Below are positions 1 to 9,367 of a stretch of 52,808 nucleotides of DNA, one piece after another. Origin of the DNA: Halarchaeum acidiphilum MH1-52-1 (GTDB lineage: Archaea > Halobacteriota > Halobacteria > Halobacteriales > Halobacteriaceae); the NCBI RefSeq assembly GCF_000474235.1, contig NZ_BATA01000008.1:1-52808 (forward strand). The letters are read 5' to 3'. A model generated the notes under the pieces. It was not told the DNA's origin and did not search any database. It was given only the letters and a program-made list of their open reading frames with translations. Position numbers and translations under genes: made by a program. Within the stretch, counting starts at the first letter, position 1. Each line of letters starts with the position of its first letter.

Positions 1-245
1 CACGCCGGGGAGGATGTCATAGAGCGGGGAGTCGTTCTCCTGACCGACGACCTCGCCGCCCGAGAGGCGGCATCCGACGCGGGCGTCGAAGTACACGGTT
101 CTATCGGCGTCATCGTGCTCGGCTACGCGGGTTGCTCGACGGAGACGAAGCGGCATCGCGTATGCGGGCGCTCCAGCGGGAGACGAGTCTCTTCGTGACC
201 GAGGCGGTCGTGGAGCGCGGTATCCGGACGTTGGACGAGCAGTAA
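1..245 (+). pseudogene. PIN-domain protein (DUF3368-like), 5' truncated and frameshifted
   Basis: This is the C-terminal half of a PIN-domain nucleic-acid-binding protein; the N-terminal half lies outside the window. The first frame reads LLTDDLAAREAASDAGVEV followed by HGSIGVIVLGYA, the typical DUF3368 run (Asp pair, then the G-S-I-G-V turn). From about position 126 the reading continues in another frame with RGLLDGDEAASRMRALQRE and ends at the TAA at 243-245. One missing base near 126 explains the shift, so this may be a sequencing error rather than a dead gene. PIN proteins are usually Mg-dependent ribonucleases and many are VapC-type toxins, but the acidic catalytic residues near the N-terminus are not visible here and no antitoxin can be seen. 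Confidence 0.7.
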
Positions 246-535
246 CGGAACGAGCGGCTTCGATAGAGCCGCTAAGCACAGTCGCTATGGATAGATTGTG
301 AGTCGTGAGTGCCGAGGCCGCCGATCTCCGCGAATCCGATGCGGAGTCCGTCGACACACGCCTCGCGCTGACGAACGCGGGATCCCGAGCGTCGAGCCGT
401 CGCGGTTCGCGACGGGGCGGTTCGCTCGGTTCGCTTCGTTCGAAACGCCCCACGGTCCGATCGGGCGGATGAACCCCGGCCGTGCCGAACGACGTTTCAC
501 GGGCGGTACGAGGCGGATGTCACGGGGTCGTCCGA

Positions 536-729
536 GAGGGATTCGCCCCCTCGTGATGTCGCCAGAAACCGATGGTTTCTGGCTGCAAGCGGGAACTCTT
601 CGATTTCCCGCCATGACGAGACGCCGTCGGCGTCTCGAACCACTTGCCCCCGAGGCGGTTGATATCTGTCGTCGGGGACTCCGGCTTGAAGCTTTCATAA
701 CTGTGGAGGGCGTAGCTCCCGCTGGATGA
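536..729 (+). other. Hairpin-rich spacer, possible decayed 3' end of an IS1341-type tnpB
   Basis: The gap 246-725 has no convincing gene. From 536 it holds consecutive inverted repeats: GAGGG/CCCTC (536-552), a perfect 10-bp stem with a 3-nt loop at 561-583, GCGGGAA/TTCCCGC (589-611), and a perfect 8-bp stem with a 3-nt loop at 618-636. The sequence after them (639-700) resembles, from memory of haloarchaeal IS200/IS605-type elements, the tail of tnpB that also encodes the guide (omega) RNA. No catalytic TnpB motif is present, so an IS relic is only a guess. Nothing is recognisable in 246-535. Confidence 0.3.
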
Positions 730-2327
730 CCGGGTTCTCGACGCGGACTGGCGGGGCAGTCTCGACGGCCGTCGGGTTCACACTCGCCGCGATCCATCTC
801 CACGACGTGTACACGCTCGCCGGTGATCCGGTGTACGCCGTGCTGTCCGTCGTCCCGTTCGTCGCCTCGATCGGGGTGGGGCTGACCGGTATCGGGATCG
901 CGCGGGGGCAGTTCGTACCGCCGCGGTTCGTCGATCGCGTGCTCCTGTGGATGGTCGCGGGCATCATCGCCGTCGCGTCGTTGAACGCGTGGATCATGGC
1001 GGGCGTCCTCCTCCACGTTCCGTGGTCGCCGGCGTTCGATCCGACCGGAGAGCTCTTCAGCGTCATCCCGTTCGGCGTCCTCCTCGGGGTGCTCGTCGGC
1101 ATCTACGACGCGCGACGCCTCGATCAGCAGCGTTCCATCCGGCGACTCAATCGGATCAACGAGACGCTGCGGATCGCGACGCAGGAGATCGTGAACGTGA
1201 CCGACCGCGACGTCCTCGCCCGCGCGGTCTGCGAGCGCCTCGTCAGCTCCGATCTCTACGACGGCGTCTGGATCGGGCAGTACGATCCCGACGACGGAGC
1301 CGTCAATCCGGTCGCGTCGGCGGGGCTTTCCGAGGCGTACGTCGAGTCGATCGACGTCACCACCGACGACGCGCCGACCGGGCGGGGTGCCGGCGGACGC
1401 GCGATCAAGACCGGTGAGATCCAGCGCGTCGAGGACGTCTACGCCGATCCATCGATGAAGCCGTGGTGGGACATGTTCGAGCGCCTCGGCGTCGAGTCGC
1501 TCGCCGTCGTCCCGATCGCGCACGACGACACCGTCTACGGCTTCTTCAGCATCTACGCCGACCGGCCGGAGGTCTTCGACGAGCGCGAGTGCGAGGTGCT
1601 CTCCGAACTCGGTGACTCCATCGGCCACGCCGTCACGTCCATCGAGGCGCGCGACCGTCTCGCGGAGCGTGAGCGCGAGCTCGCGCGACAGAACGAGCGC
1701 TTGGAGGAGTTCGCGGCCGTCGTCTCCCACGACCTCCGAAGCCCGTTGAACGTCGCCGAGGGGTTCCTCGATCTCGCGCGCGAGACCGGCGACGACGAGC
1801 ACTTCGATCGCGTCGAGTCGGCTCTGGCTCGAATGAACGACCTCATCGACGACATCCTCACGCTCGCCAGACAGGGCGATGCCGTCGACGAGTTCGAGCG
1901 CGTCGTCTTCCGCGACGTCGTCGAGCGCGCGTGGTCGACGGCCGGTACGTCCGCGGCGTCGCTCCGGATCGACGGCGATCTCGGTCTCGTCTCCTGCGAT
2001 CGCAGTCGGTTGCGCCAGCTCCTCGAGAACCTCTTTCGGAACGCGATCGAACACGGCGCCGACGACGTCACCGTTACGGTCGGGCCGACGGCCGACGGCT
2101 TCTACGTCGCCGACGACGGTCCCGGAATCCCCGAGTCCGAGCGCGAGCGGGTGTTCGACGTCGGCTACACGACCGCCGAGGGAGGCACCGGATTCGGGCT
2201 TAACATCGTCCGGGAGATCGCCGACGCGCACGGCTGGTCGGTCTCGCTCGTCGAGAGCGAGGACGGCGGTGCCCGCTTCGAGTTCGCGAGCGTCGACGTC
2301 GCCGCGCGCGAGTCCGACGCGGTGTGA
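726..2327 (+). CDS. Membrane sensor histidine kinase with GAF domain
   Basis: Orphan sensor kinase of 533 residues. About four membrane segments lie in residues 10-125, followed by a short coiled linker and a GAF-type sensor domain (about 155-305). A HisKA dimerisation domain follows, with the phospho-acceptor His335 in SHDLRSPLN, and then a HATPase_c domain with N-box [11 protein letters not shown] (Asn439), G1 box DDGPGIP and G2 box [10 protein letters not shown]. All catalytic boxes are intact, so autophosphorylation is expected. The signal cannot be told from sequence; the GAF domain could bind a small molecule or sense redox or light through a cofactor. No response regulator is adjacent, which is usual in haloarchaea. 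The ATG at 726 starts before the first membrane segment. Confidence 0.9.
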   Translation: MTGFSTRTGGAVSTAVGFTLAAIHLHDVYTLAGDPVYAVLSVVPFVASIGVGLTGIGIARGQFVPPRFVDRVLLWMVAGIIAVASLNAWIMAGVLLHVPWSPAFDPTGELFSVIPFGVLLGVLVGIYDARRLDQQRSIRRLNRINETLRIATQEIVNVTDRDVLARAVCERLVSSDLYDGVWIGQYDPDDGAVNPVASAGLSEAYVESIDVTTDDAPTGRGAGGRAIKTGEIQRVEDVYADPSMKPWWDMFERLGVESLAVVPIAHDDTVYGFFSIYADRPEVFDERECEVLSELGDSIGHAVTSIEARDRLAERERELARQNERLEEFAAVVSHDLRSPLNVAEGFLDLARETGDDEHFDRVESALARMNDLIDDILTLARQGDAVDEFERVVFRDVVERAWSTAGTSAASLRIDGDLGLVSCDRSRLRQLLENLFRNAIEHGADDVTVTVGPTADGFYVADDGPGIPESERERVFDVGYTTAEGGTGFGLNIVREIADAHGWSVSLVESEDGGARFEFASVDVAARESDAV

Positions 2328-2404
2328 GGCGGGACGGCCGCTGAGGACGGGGATCGCGGTCCCGATCCGACTTCCGGACGGCGTTCGGGACGCGTCGAGC
2401 GCCG

Positions 2405-2569
2405 CTACCGCTCGATCTCGCTCGCGATTCCGGCGCCGAGCGCGCAGAGACCGCAGAGCGCGACGAGGGCGCCGAGTGCCGCGGCAGGCCACGCGAGCGC
2501 GTGTGATCCCCAGAGTCCGACGACGAGCGCGATGCCGCCGGCGACGACGAGGCGGACGAAGCGTTCCAC
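2405..2569 (-). CDS. Small two-span membrane protein
   Basis: A 54-residue protein from a GTG start. It has a short charged N-terminus (ERFVR), two hydrophobic segments (about residues 7-25 and 28-48) and a charged tail ending ASEIER. It follows the lipase-maturation-factor-like gene on the same strand after a 41-nt gap, so the two may be co-transcribed. I do not recognise the family with certainty; DUF2892-type small membrane proteins look similar but have different conserved residues. Codon choice and hydrophobic pattern favour a real gene. Confidence 0.5.
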   Translation of the reverse strand: MERFVRLVVAGGIALVVGLWGSHALAWPAAALGALVALCGLCALGAGIASEIER

Positions 2570-2610
2570 GTCGGGGGCGACGGCGCCCCGCCGGTTGTGT
2601 CTGTCGCCCC

Positions 2611-4086
2611 TCAGTAGCGATCGATCCGCCGGCGGTCCCGTCGCGACGCGAGGTCGCCGGCGTCGCTGGCGGACACGTACGTCCCGACGCGCTCGCGGCG
2701 CCACCAGTCGCTCGTCTCCGCGCGCTCCGCCGGCGTCGTGTATCGGTAGCGATAGCGCACCACGCGCACGCGCTCCGGCGGGTCGTCGCCGAACGGGTCG
2801 TCGCCGAGGAGCGAGCGCGTCGCCGGGTCGCCCTCCAAGAGGCGGTCCAAGAGGCGATAGAGCCAGCGCTGGCGCCGGCCCGGTCGGGGACGCATCGCCG
2901 CGAACCAGAGCTGCCAGTCGAGGCGGAGGTGATAGGGCGCCCACTGCATCGGGCGCTCCCCGACCGCGTCCGGTTGCCCCTTCCACCCGTAGGCCGTCCA
3001 GTCGCCCTCGTCGGGGTCGGCCTCGCGCGTGCCCTCGACGACGAGCTGGTATCGGGTGCTCGTGATCGAGCCGAACGCGCCGTAGGTGTTGACGAGGTGC
3101 AGCGGGTCGAATCCCCGATTCATCGTCTGGGACTCGGAGAGGAGGTTCCGCGCGGGGCGGACGCTGAGGACGAGGATCGCGGCGGCGACGACGAACGCGG
3201 CGTAGGTCTGGTACGCGGGCGTCGGCGCGGCCGTCGGGACGCCGACCGGGAGGACGGGCGCGAGGACGCCGTCGTCGAGTGTCGCGACGGCCTGCACGAT
3301 CGTCAGGGCGTTCAGCCACGCGAAGTTCCCGGTGCCCATGAGCCAGAGCTGGAAGCCGATCGTGAGCGCGCCGCCGAGCGCCGCGTACGGCTGCGGCGCG
3401 AAGTAGAGGAACGGCACCGCGAGCTCGACGACGTGGTTGCCGAGCACCTCGACGCGGTGGAACCGCGCGGGGAGGTGGTGGGCGAACCAACTGCCGGGGT
3501 TCGGCATCGGCTGGGTCTCGTAGTGGTCGTCCATCGCCGTCAGGTCGCGCCAGCAGTCGTCGCCGCGCAGCTTGATGAGACCGGCGCCGAACATGTTGCG
3601 AAAGAGCAGCCAGCGCAGGAGCCAGACGATGATCTCGGGTGGCGCGCTCGCGCCCGCGCCGAGGAAGATCGCGAGGAAGCCGGTTTCGAGGAGCATCGAC
3701 TCCCAGCCGTACCCATAAAAGACGCGGCCGGCGTTGACGAAGGAGAGGTAGAGGACCCACATCGCGGCCCAGAGCGCCATCGACGCCGGCACGGCGTACG
3801 CGCCGAGGACGTTCGGGACGCCGGTGACGGCGAGCGCGGCGAGACCGACGCCGGTCCACGCGGCGACGCCGACGACGCGGTCGTCGGGATACAGGTGAAA
3901 GAGGCTCGGACGCTCGGCGAACGCGGCGCGCTCGGCGTACTCGGAGAGCGGGAGGAGACCGTCCTCGCCGACGAGCGGGCGGAACTGGCGCGCGGCGACG
4001 AGGAAGGCGAGGAGGTAGAGAATCGCGAGACCGCGCTGGAAGAGGAAGCGAGTCAGCCAGTAGTCGCCCGTCCCGAGGAGGCTCAC
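2611..4086 (-). CDS. Lipase maturation factor family (LMF1/DUF1222-like) membrane protein
   Basis: Polytopic membrane protein of about 491 residues. The N-terminal half has many hydrophobic segments. Recognisable family features are the [13 protein letters not shown] start, [19 protein letters not shown], the [17 protein letters not shown] region, [11 protein letters not shown], and the soluble C-terminal half with RYQLVVEGT and [16 protein letters not shown]. In animals LMF1 helps lipases fold in the ER; in haloarchaea the role is unknown, and a membrane or cell-surface function is an inference. The GTG at 4086 is chosen because it gives a short N-terminus before the first segment; a TTG slightly upstream is an alternative. 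It is divergent from hpt. Confidence 0.85.
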   Translation of the reverse strand: MSLLGTGDYWLTRFLFQRGLAILYLLAFLVAARQFRPLVGEDGLLPLSEYAERAAFAERPSLFHLYPDDRVVGVAAWTGVGLAALAVTGVPNVLGAYAVPASMALWAAMWVLYLSFVNAGRVFYGYGWESMLLETGFLAIFLGAGASAPPEIIVWLLRWLLFRNMFGAGLIKLRGDDCWRDLTAMDDHYETQPMPNPGSWFAHHLPARFHRVEVLGNHVVELAVPFLYFAPQPYAALGGALTIGFQLWLMGTGNFAWLNALTIVQAVATLDDGVLAPVLPVGVPTAAPTPAYQTYAAFVVAAAILVLSVRPARNLLSESQTMNRGFDPLHLVNTYGAFGSITSTRYQLVVEGTREADPDEGDWTAYGWKGQPDAVGERPMQWAPYHLRLDWQLWFAAMRPRPGRRQRWLYRLLDRLLEGDPATRSLLGDDPFGDDPPERVRVVRYRYRYTTPAERAETSDWWRRERVGTYVSASDAGDLASRRDRRRIDRY

Positions 4087-4290
4087 GCGGGCCGCTACCG
4101 CCGCGAGGTACAAACCGCTGGCGGACGCTCCGACGGTCGCTCGGCTAGTCCCGGCTGTACGGATCGCGATGGGGATCTCGATCCGGGCCTCGTCGCGGAA
4201 CTCGGTCGCGTCGGCGTTCCGCGATGGGGATCGAACGACGCCGGACGCGCGGAGCGAACGGTTTTTCCCGCCTTTCGCCGAACGGGCGAC

Positions 4291-4839
4291 ATGGAACGCC
4301 TGCGCGAGTCGCTCCACGAGGCCCCGATCATCGACAAGGACGGCTACCACTACCTCGTCCACCCGATCAGCAACGGCGTGCCGATGCTCGAACCCGCGCT
4401 GCTCCGCGAGGTCGTCGTCGGCGTGACGCGCGCCGCCGACCTCGACGTGGACAAGATCGTCGCCCCCGAGGCCATGGGTATCCACATCGCGACCGCCGTC
4501 TCGCTCCAGACGGACGTGCCGCTCGTCGTCATCCGCAAGCGCGAGTACGGCTTGGAGGGCGAGGTCGCGCTCCATCAGGAGACGGGCTACTCGGAGTCCG
4601 AGATGTTCATCAACGACGTGGAGGAGGGGGATCGCGTCCTGATCCTCGACGACCTGCTCTCGACGGGCGGCACGCTCGCCGCCATCACGGACGCGCTCGA
4701 CGACATCGGCGCGGAGATCACGGACATCGTCGTCGCGCTCCGGAAGGTCGGGCCCTCCGCGCTCGACGACACCGACTACGAGGCGACGAGCCTCCTCGAC
4801 ATCACCGTGGACGAGACCGGCGTCACCGTCCACGAGTGA
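4291..4839 (+). CDS. hpt: Hypoxanthine/guanine phosphoribosyltransferase
   Basis: Soluble purine-salvage enzyme of 182 residues that transfers phosphoribose from PRPP to hypoxanthine or guanine. The PRPP-binding loop is [13 protein letters not shown], preceded by the [12 protein letters not shown] region. Length and sequence fit the archaeal Hpt family, which is closer to adenine phosphoribosyltransferases than to bacterial HGPRT, so base specificity is assigned by family rather than seen. The ATG at 4291 follows a T-rich box (GTTTTTC, 4261-4267) at the spacing usual for haloarchaeal leaderless transcripts. The next gene, on the same strand 91 nt downstream, is a purine/pyrimidine permease, which supports a salvage role. 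Confidence 0.9.
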   Translation: MERLRESLHEAPIIDKDGYHYLVHPISNGVPMLEPALLREVVVGVTRAADLDVDKIVAPEAMGIHIATAVSLQTDVPLVVIRKREYGLEGEVALHQETGYSESEMFINDVEEGDRVLILDDLLSTGGTLAAITDALDDIGAEITDIVVALRKVGPSALDDTDYEATSLLDITVDETGVTVHE

Positions 4840-4897
4840 GCACGTACATGCATACAATTGGAGAAATAGGTCGGTGAAGTAGGGTCGAACACGCAAC

Positions 4898-4905
4898 GCT
4901 TATCG
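4898..4905 (+). promoter_or_regulatory. TATA-like box of the NCS2 permease gene
   Basis: GCTTATCG lies about 30 nt before the ATG at 4931, the spacing expected for a leaderless haloarchaeal transcript. Confidence 0.5.
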
Positions 4906-4930
4906 GATCGAGCGGGCACGGACGAGATAC

Positions 4931-6280
4931 ATGGCGTCCGAGACGGACCCCGAAATCGACATCGAGTACGGTCTCGACGACCGGCCGCCGTGGCCGCGCT
5001 CGCTCCTGCTCGCCCTCCAGCACGTCGCCGTGATGATCGTGCCAGCGACCGCCGTCGCGTACATCGTCGGCGGTGCGGTGGGGCTGGGCGACGCGACCGC
5101 GTACATCGTCCAGATGGTGCTGCTGTTCTCCGGCCTCGCGACGGTCGTGCAGGCCTACACGGTCGGTTCCGTCGGCGCGAAACTCCCCGTCGTCATGGGG
5201 ACGAGCTTCACCTTCGTCGGCGCGGCCTCCACGGTCGGCGTGAACTACGGCCTCGGCGCCGTCTTCGGCGCCATCCTCGTCACCGGCTGGCTCGTCGAGG
5301 GTCTCATCGGCTGGCAGTTCGAGCGCATCAAGCCCTACTTCCCGCCGCTCGTCACCGGTCTCGTCGTCGTCATCATCGGGCTCTACCTCGTCCCCTCGGC
5401 GATGAACGACGCCGCCGGCGGCGCGGGGAGCGCGCACTACGGCGCCCCGTACAACCTCGCGCTCGCGGCGCTCGTCCTCCTCGTCGCCGTCGTCCTCAAC
5501 CTCTTCACGCGCGGTATCACGCGCCTCCTCAGCACACTCGTCGCCATCGCCGTCGGCTACGTCGCCGCGTTCGCGCTCACCGTCACCGGCGTCGCCCCCG
5601 GCCTCCTCACCTTCGACGCCGTCGCCGCCCAACCGTGGCTCGCGATCCCGCGCGTCGGACGCTTCGGCTTCTCCTTCCACCCCGTTCCGATCGTCACTTT
5701 CGCCTTCCTCTTCCTCGTCTCCGCGATGGAGACCGTCGGCGACATGTCGAGCGTCACCGCCGCCGAGGGCCGCACGCCCACGGACGAGGAGTTCCGCGGC
5801 GGCCTCTTCACCGACGGCCTGATGAGTTCGGTAGGCGGAATCTTCGGCGCATTTCCCGTCACCTCCTTCTCGCAGAACGCCGGCATCATCAACTTCACCG
5901 GAGTCATGAGTCGCCACGTCGTCGGCGTCGCCGGCGTCATCCTCGCCGTGCTCGGCCTCAGCCCGAAGATCGGCGCGCTCGTCACCACCATCCCGAGCGC
6001 CGTCTTCGGCGGCGCGGTCCTCCTGATGGCCGGCATGGTCGCCGCGAGCGGCGCGCGCCTCATCACGCTCGACGTCACGCTCGATCGGCGGAACATGGTC
6101 GTACTCGCCGTCTCGCTCGGTCTCGGTCTCGGCGTCGCGACCACCCCCGAGGCGCTCGGCGGTCTCCCGCGCGCCGCGCGGACGTTCCTCACCGAACCCG
6201 TCATCGTCACCGCGCTCACCGCGCTGGTGCTCAACACCCTCGTCCCCGGCGAGGACAGCCCGCTGTTCGACGCGGAGTGA
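4931..6280 (+). CDS. NCS2-family nucleobase (uracil/xanthine) permease
   Basis: Integral membrane symporter of 449 residues with a short acidic cytoplasmic N-terminus and about 12-14 hydrophobic segments. NCS2 signatures are visible: VMGTSFTFVGAA for the first half-helix and the SAMETVGDMSSV stretch carrying the conserved glutamate of TM8, followed by DGLMSSVGGIFGAFPVTSFS and QNAGIINFTGV (the Q-N-x-G motif). The family imports uracil, xanthine or other purines with protons or Na+. Position next to hpt favours a purine substrate, but the exact base cannot be read from the sequence. Confidence 0.9.
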   Translation: MASETDPEIDIEYGLDDRPPWPRSLLLALQHVAVMIVPATAVAYIVGGAVGLGDATAYIVQMVLLFSGLATVVQAYTVGSVGAKLPVVMGTSFTFVGAASTVGVNYGLGAVFGAILVTGWLVEGLIGWQFERIKPYFPPLVTGLVVVIIGLYLVPSAMNDAAGGAGSAHYGAPYNLALAALVLLVAVVLNLFTRGITRLLSTLVAIAVGYVAAFALTVTGVAPGLLTFDAVAAQPWLAIPRVGRFGFSFHPVPIVTFAFLFLVSAMETVGDMSSVTAAEGRTPTDEEFRGGLFTDGLMSSVGGIFGAFPVTSFSQNAGIINFTGVMSRHVVGVAGVILAVLGLSPKIGALVTTIPSAVFGGAVLLMAGMVAASGARLITLDVTLDRRNMVVLAVSLGLGLGVATTPEALGGLPRAARTFLTEPVIVTALTALVLNTLVPGEDSPLFDAE

Positions 6281-6345
6281 GTGTCCGACTCACTTGCTAC
6301 CACAGCACTCGGAGGTGCTTTACGCGCCCGTCGCCTCAGTGACGT

Positions 6346-6953
6346 ATGGACTACCAGATCGCGCTGGACCGGGCGTTCGACGCCCTCCCCGAGCGCCCCG
6401 CCGAGGCCGACGCCCGCCTGACCATCCCCGACCCTGAGGGCGAGACGGACGGCGCGTTCACCCGCCTCACGAACGTTCGCGCCATCGCGAACGCGGTGTC
6501 GCGCGAACCCGACCACCTCTTCCGGAACGTCCAGCGCGAACTCGGGACGAACGGCCAGTTCGACGGCCAGCGCGCCCGCTACAACGGCTCGTTCTCCGTC
6601 GCGGACTTCGACGACGCCATCGACGCCTACGTCGCGGAGTTCGTCACCTGCTCCGAGTGCGGCCGCCCCGACACCCGCCTCACGACCGAGGACGGCGTCG
6701 ACATGCTGCGCTGTACGGCCTGCGGGGCGTTCCGTCCCGTCCAGAAGAAGACGAACGCGACGCGCACCGTCCGCGAGACCGTCGAGTCCGGCAAGACCTA
6801 CGAACTGGAGATCACCGGCACGGGCCGGAAGGGCGACGGCGTCGCCGAACGCGGCCGCTACACCGTCTTCGTCCCGGGCGCCGTGAGGGCCAGACCGTCC
6901 GCGCGTACATCAAGAACACGAGCGGCGACCTCGCGTTCGCGCGCCTCGTCTGA
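6346..6953 (+). CDS. Translation initiation factor aIF2 subunit beta with TRAM domain (frameshifted)
   Basis: Beta subunit of the archaeal initiator-tRNA carrier aIF2. The order is an N-terminal helix (MDYQIALDRAFDALP), the central alpha/beta core (HLFRNVQRELGTNGQ), a four-cysteine zinc ribbon (CSECGRPDT then CTACGAFRP), and a C-terminal TRAM-like RNA-binding extension ending YIKNTSGDLAFARLV, as in other haloarchaeal homologues. The reading shifts frame near 6880-6883; one extra C there restores VPG followed by REGQTVRAYIKN. Because the factor is essential, the break is most likely a sequence error. The protein would be about 202 residues. It lies on the same strand as the permease but has its own 65-nt upstream gap. 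Confidence 0.88.
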
Positions 6954-7076
6954 GTCGCCGGCCCTACGGCGAGTTGCCGCCGGCCTGCCGCGACGCCGGC
7001 GTCCGCCCTCCTGTTCCGGTCAGCGGTAGAACTACGTGTATTCTCCACCACAGGTGGGTGCGACTAGCACAGATCT

Positions 7077-7389
7077 GACGTCGTCGGGAAAGCCTGCGCG
7101 TACGTCTCCCGAAACGGCGACGAACGCCCCGCGTTCGAGGGACCGGGACACGACGACGGCCAGATTCCGAAGGGGACCGTCGAACTCGGCGAGTCACCGC
7201 GCGACGCGTGGACGCACACCGTCACCGTCACCGTCACTGGCGGGGGCGCGAAGCGGCGTCGAGTTCGACCTCCGATGGTTCGACCTCCGGACGGCGGCCG
7301 ACGAGACCTTCGCGCTCGACCTTGTCGACTTCGACACGCTCCCAGTCGGATCGGACGCGACCGCGGCGGCCGTGTCCGCTGACGACTAG
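7077..7389 (+). pseudogene. NUDIX hydrolase remnant lacking the Nudix box
   Basis: The first frame reads GKACAYVSRNGDERPAFEG, then QIPKGTVELGESPRDA, and passes straight to WTHTVTVTVTGGG. After one frame change near 7245-7260 it continues SGVEFDLRWFDLRTAADETF and ends at 7389. This lines up with the start and end of the intact NUDIX gene at 46489 (KAYAYVTRDG, QVPKGGVEP, DRWSHEVTGGG, YWVDLATAA) but lacks the roughly 45-50 residues between, including the catalytic R-E-x-x-E-E-x-G-x helix. There is also no start codon between the upstream in-frame TAG and the first conserved residues. It cannot encode an active hydrolase. Confidence 0.65.
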
Positions 7390-8570
7390 TTCGTCGTGAC
7401 GACCTCGACGACGGCGTTGTGGTCGAGGACGGTGTCCTTGCCGAGCTGGCGCTTCGAGCGACAGTCGATCCCGTGGAGGAACCCCTCGCCGATGTCCGAG
7501 TGGATGGCGTAGGCGAAGTCCTCGGCCGTCGCGTCCTGTGGGAGGAGGAAGACGTCCGGGAACGGACCCTGCGTCCAGTTGAGGCTCGCGTCGCCCGTGA
7601 AGATCGCCTTCAGCCCGAGTTCCTCGAAGAGAGCGGTCTCCAAGGCCCGCTGGACGCCCGTTCCGCCGAACGACGTCACGAACTCGCGGATCTCCTCGAG
7701 GCCCTGCTCTTGCTCCGCCGAGACGTCCGCGACGATCTCGAAGTCGTCGTCGCCGGGCGTGTAGTCGACGACGCCCTGCTCGGCCGCGTTCTTCAGCGCC
7801 TTCTCCGCGTGGACGCTCACGGGGACGATGGTGACGTCCTCGTAGTCGGGATCGTTCGTGATCTCCTCGTAGTTCGCCTGTCCCTCGGGCGTGTCGAGCT
7901 TGTTCGCGGCGACGACCATCGGCTTCGTGCGCTCGCGGATGGCGCGCGCGAGTGCGAGTTCGTCGTCCTCGTCCCACGTCCCGGGATCGAGAGCGAGACC
8001 CTCCCCGAGGATGATCTGCTTGATCTCGTCCTTGTTCGTGCCGAACGCGCTCATCTGCTCGGCGAGTTCGACTTCGAGTTCGGTCTCGGTGGTGTGCGCG
8101 GTCTCGAAGCGCTCGATGCCCTTCCGGAGGATGCCCAGATACCACTGATCGAGTTCCTCCTCGAGGAAGTCGATGTCGTCGCGGGGATCGTGGCCCTCGG
8201 TGGGTTCGCCCTCCGCGTCCGTCTTCCCGGAGAAGTCCACGATGTGGACGAGGACGTCCGCCTCGTTGAGGTCGGTGAGGAACTGATTGCCGAGTCCCTT
8301 CCCCTCGTGCGCGCCGGGGATGAGACCGGCGACGTCGACGAGCTTCGTCGGCACGAAGCGCTTGCCGTCCTCGCAGTAGCCCGCGTTCGGCGCGCACTCC
8401 TCGTCGAACTCGGGGGCCGCGCAGTCCGTGCGAACGTACGCCTCGCCGACCGCGGGATCGATGGTCGTGAAGGGGTAGGCGCCCTCGGGGACGTCGTTCA
8501 TCGTCGCCGCGTTGAAGAAGGAGGACTTGCCGACGGAGGGCTTCCCCACGAGACCGATCTTGTAACCCAT
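7386..8570 (-). CDS. YchF/OLA1-type P-loop GTPase/ATPase
   Basis: Soluble nucleotide-binding protein of 394 residues in the Obg/YchF superfamily. The Walker A loop is GLVGKPSVGKSS, the G2/G3 region includes YPFTTIDP and LVDVAGLIPGAHEGKGLG, and the base-specificity loop is AANKLD. The C-terminal TGS domain (VFLLPQDATAEDFAYAIHS) suggests ribosome or RNA association. Between G2 and G3 lies a Cys-containing insert (C-x8-C-x6-C). YchF proteins prefer ATP over GTP and bind ribosomes in bacteria and eukaryotes; the archaeal role is unsettled. A second paralogue lies at 49063-50244. The ATG at 8570 has an AT-rich box about 30 nt upstream. Its stop overlaps the end of the NUDIX remnant. Confidence 0.9.
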   Translation of the reverse strand: MGYKIGLVGKPSVGKSSFFNAATMNDVPEGAYPFTTIDPAVGEAYVRTDCAAPEFDEECAPNAGYCEDGKRFVPTKLVDVAGLIPGAHEGKGLGNQFLTDLNEADVLVHIVDFSGKTDAEGEPTEGHDPRDDIDFLEEELDQWYLGILRKGIERFETAHTTETELEVELAEQMSAFGTNKDEIKQIILGEGLALDPGTWDEDDELALARAIRERTKPMVVAANKLDTPEGQANYEEITNDPDYEDVTIVPVSVHAEKALKNAAEQGVVDYTPGDDDFEIVADVSAEQEQGLEEIREFVTSFGGTGVQRALETALFEELGLKAIFTGDASLNWTQGPFPDVFLLPQDATAEDFAYAIHSDIGEGFLHGIDCRSKRQLGKDTVLDHNAVVEVVTTN

Positions 8571-8692
8571 TGCGGTGTCGAAGGCCGTCGCGGCCTAAAT
8601 GGTCTTCTGAAGACCGGTAGCGTGCCACTCAGTAGCACGATATTCGCCGCCGTCCCGAAACCGTTTCCCTTCCGTCCTTCCTGAGCCGACGT

Positions 8693-9312
8693 ATGGACCG
8701 ACGCGACTACCTCGCTGCCCTGAGCGTCGCCGGTCTCGCCGGACTCACCGGCTGTAGCGCGCTCTCCGACCACAGCGGTATCGGTGACGATCCCCCGGAG
8801 GGATGCGGCGTCCCCGCCTCTTTCGCCGCGAACCGCGGCGACCTGCCGGCCGACGACGACCCGACCGACGGCATCCCGCCCGCGGTGAGCGAGACGCCGC
8901 CCGCCCGCGACGTCGATCCCGGCTCCTTCCCCGTCGCGACCGTCGACGGCACCGACGTCCGGCTCGCCCCCGTCGACGTGGCGCACTACTGGTGGCGCCG
9001 CGGCGCCGCCCGGTTCGCCGACGCCCGCGGGCGCGACGCGTACGACCGCGCGCACGTCTACGGTGCCGTGAACAGCCCCGCCTCCGGATCGACCGACTGC
9101 GACCCCGCCCCCTACTGGCCGGGGGGCGATCGGATCGTCTGCTACGGCGGGGGCGAGCGCCACCTCGGTCCCCGGCGGCCGCGGCCCTCCTCGCGAACGA
9201 CTACGACGAGGTGTACGCCGTCGACGGCGGGTTTCAGCCGTGGCGTCGAAGCGGCTACCCGATCGCCGGCGAGGGCGTCGAGCGATCCGCGACGACCACC
9301 GCCTCCGAGTGA
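8693..9312 (+). CDS. Rhodanese-domain Tat lipoprotein (frameshifted)
   Basis: Secreted, membrane-anchored protein of about 206 residues. The N-terminus carries a Tat-like twin arginine (MDRRDYLAAL), a hydrophobic stretch and a lipobox LTGC, so export and lipid anchoring at Cys21 are expected. A rhodanese fold follows: FADARGRDAYDRAHVYGAVN, the active-site strand DRIVCYGGG with its cysteine, and YDEVYAVDGGFQPWRRSGYP. Rhodaneses move sulfane sulfur or act as persulfide carriers; the substrate here is unknown. The frame changes at the C run 9170-9173; one more C restores HLGP followed by AAALLANDY, so a sequencing error is likely. Confidence 0.75.
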
Positions 9313-9367
9313 CGTGCGAGCCGCCCCGGCCCGCGGGCTTTTTGCCGTCCACGGTCCTCCTTCCCTC

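Noticed and set aside
1-245. A VapBC toxin-antitoxin module
   Set aside because: Only the end of a PIN-like protein is visible, no antitoxin can be seen, and DUF3368 proteins are often found alone.
298-729. 143-codon frame before the histidine kinase
   Set aside because: No start-site signal, Arg-rich composition, and it consists largely of inverted repeats; treated as spacer or transposon relic.
285-2492. Long minus-strand open frame of 735 codons opposite the histidine kinase
   Set aside because: The plus-strand kinase has every catalytic motif; the minus frame is low-complexity Arg/Asp-rich sequence that arises because stops are rare in this G+C-rich DNA.
1879-4290. Long plus-strand frame running into hpt
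   Set aside because: Only the part from 4291 matches a protein family. The upstream part is antisense to the lipase-maturation-factor-like gene and Arg/Ser-rich.
7036-7389. A 117-codon intact gene
   Set aside because: Only its last third resembles a protein; the NUDIX start is in another frame, so the frame is accidental.
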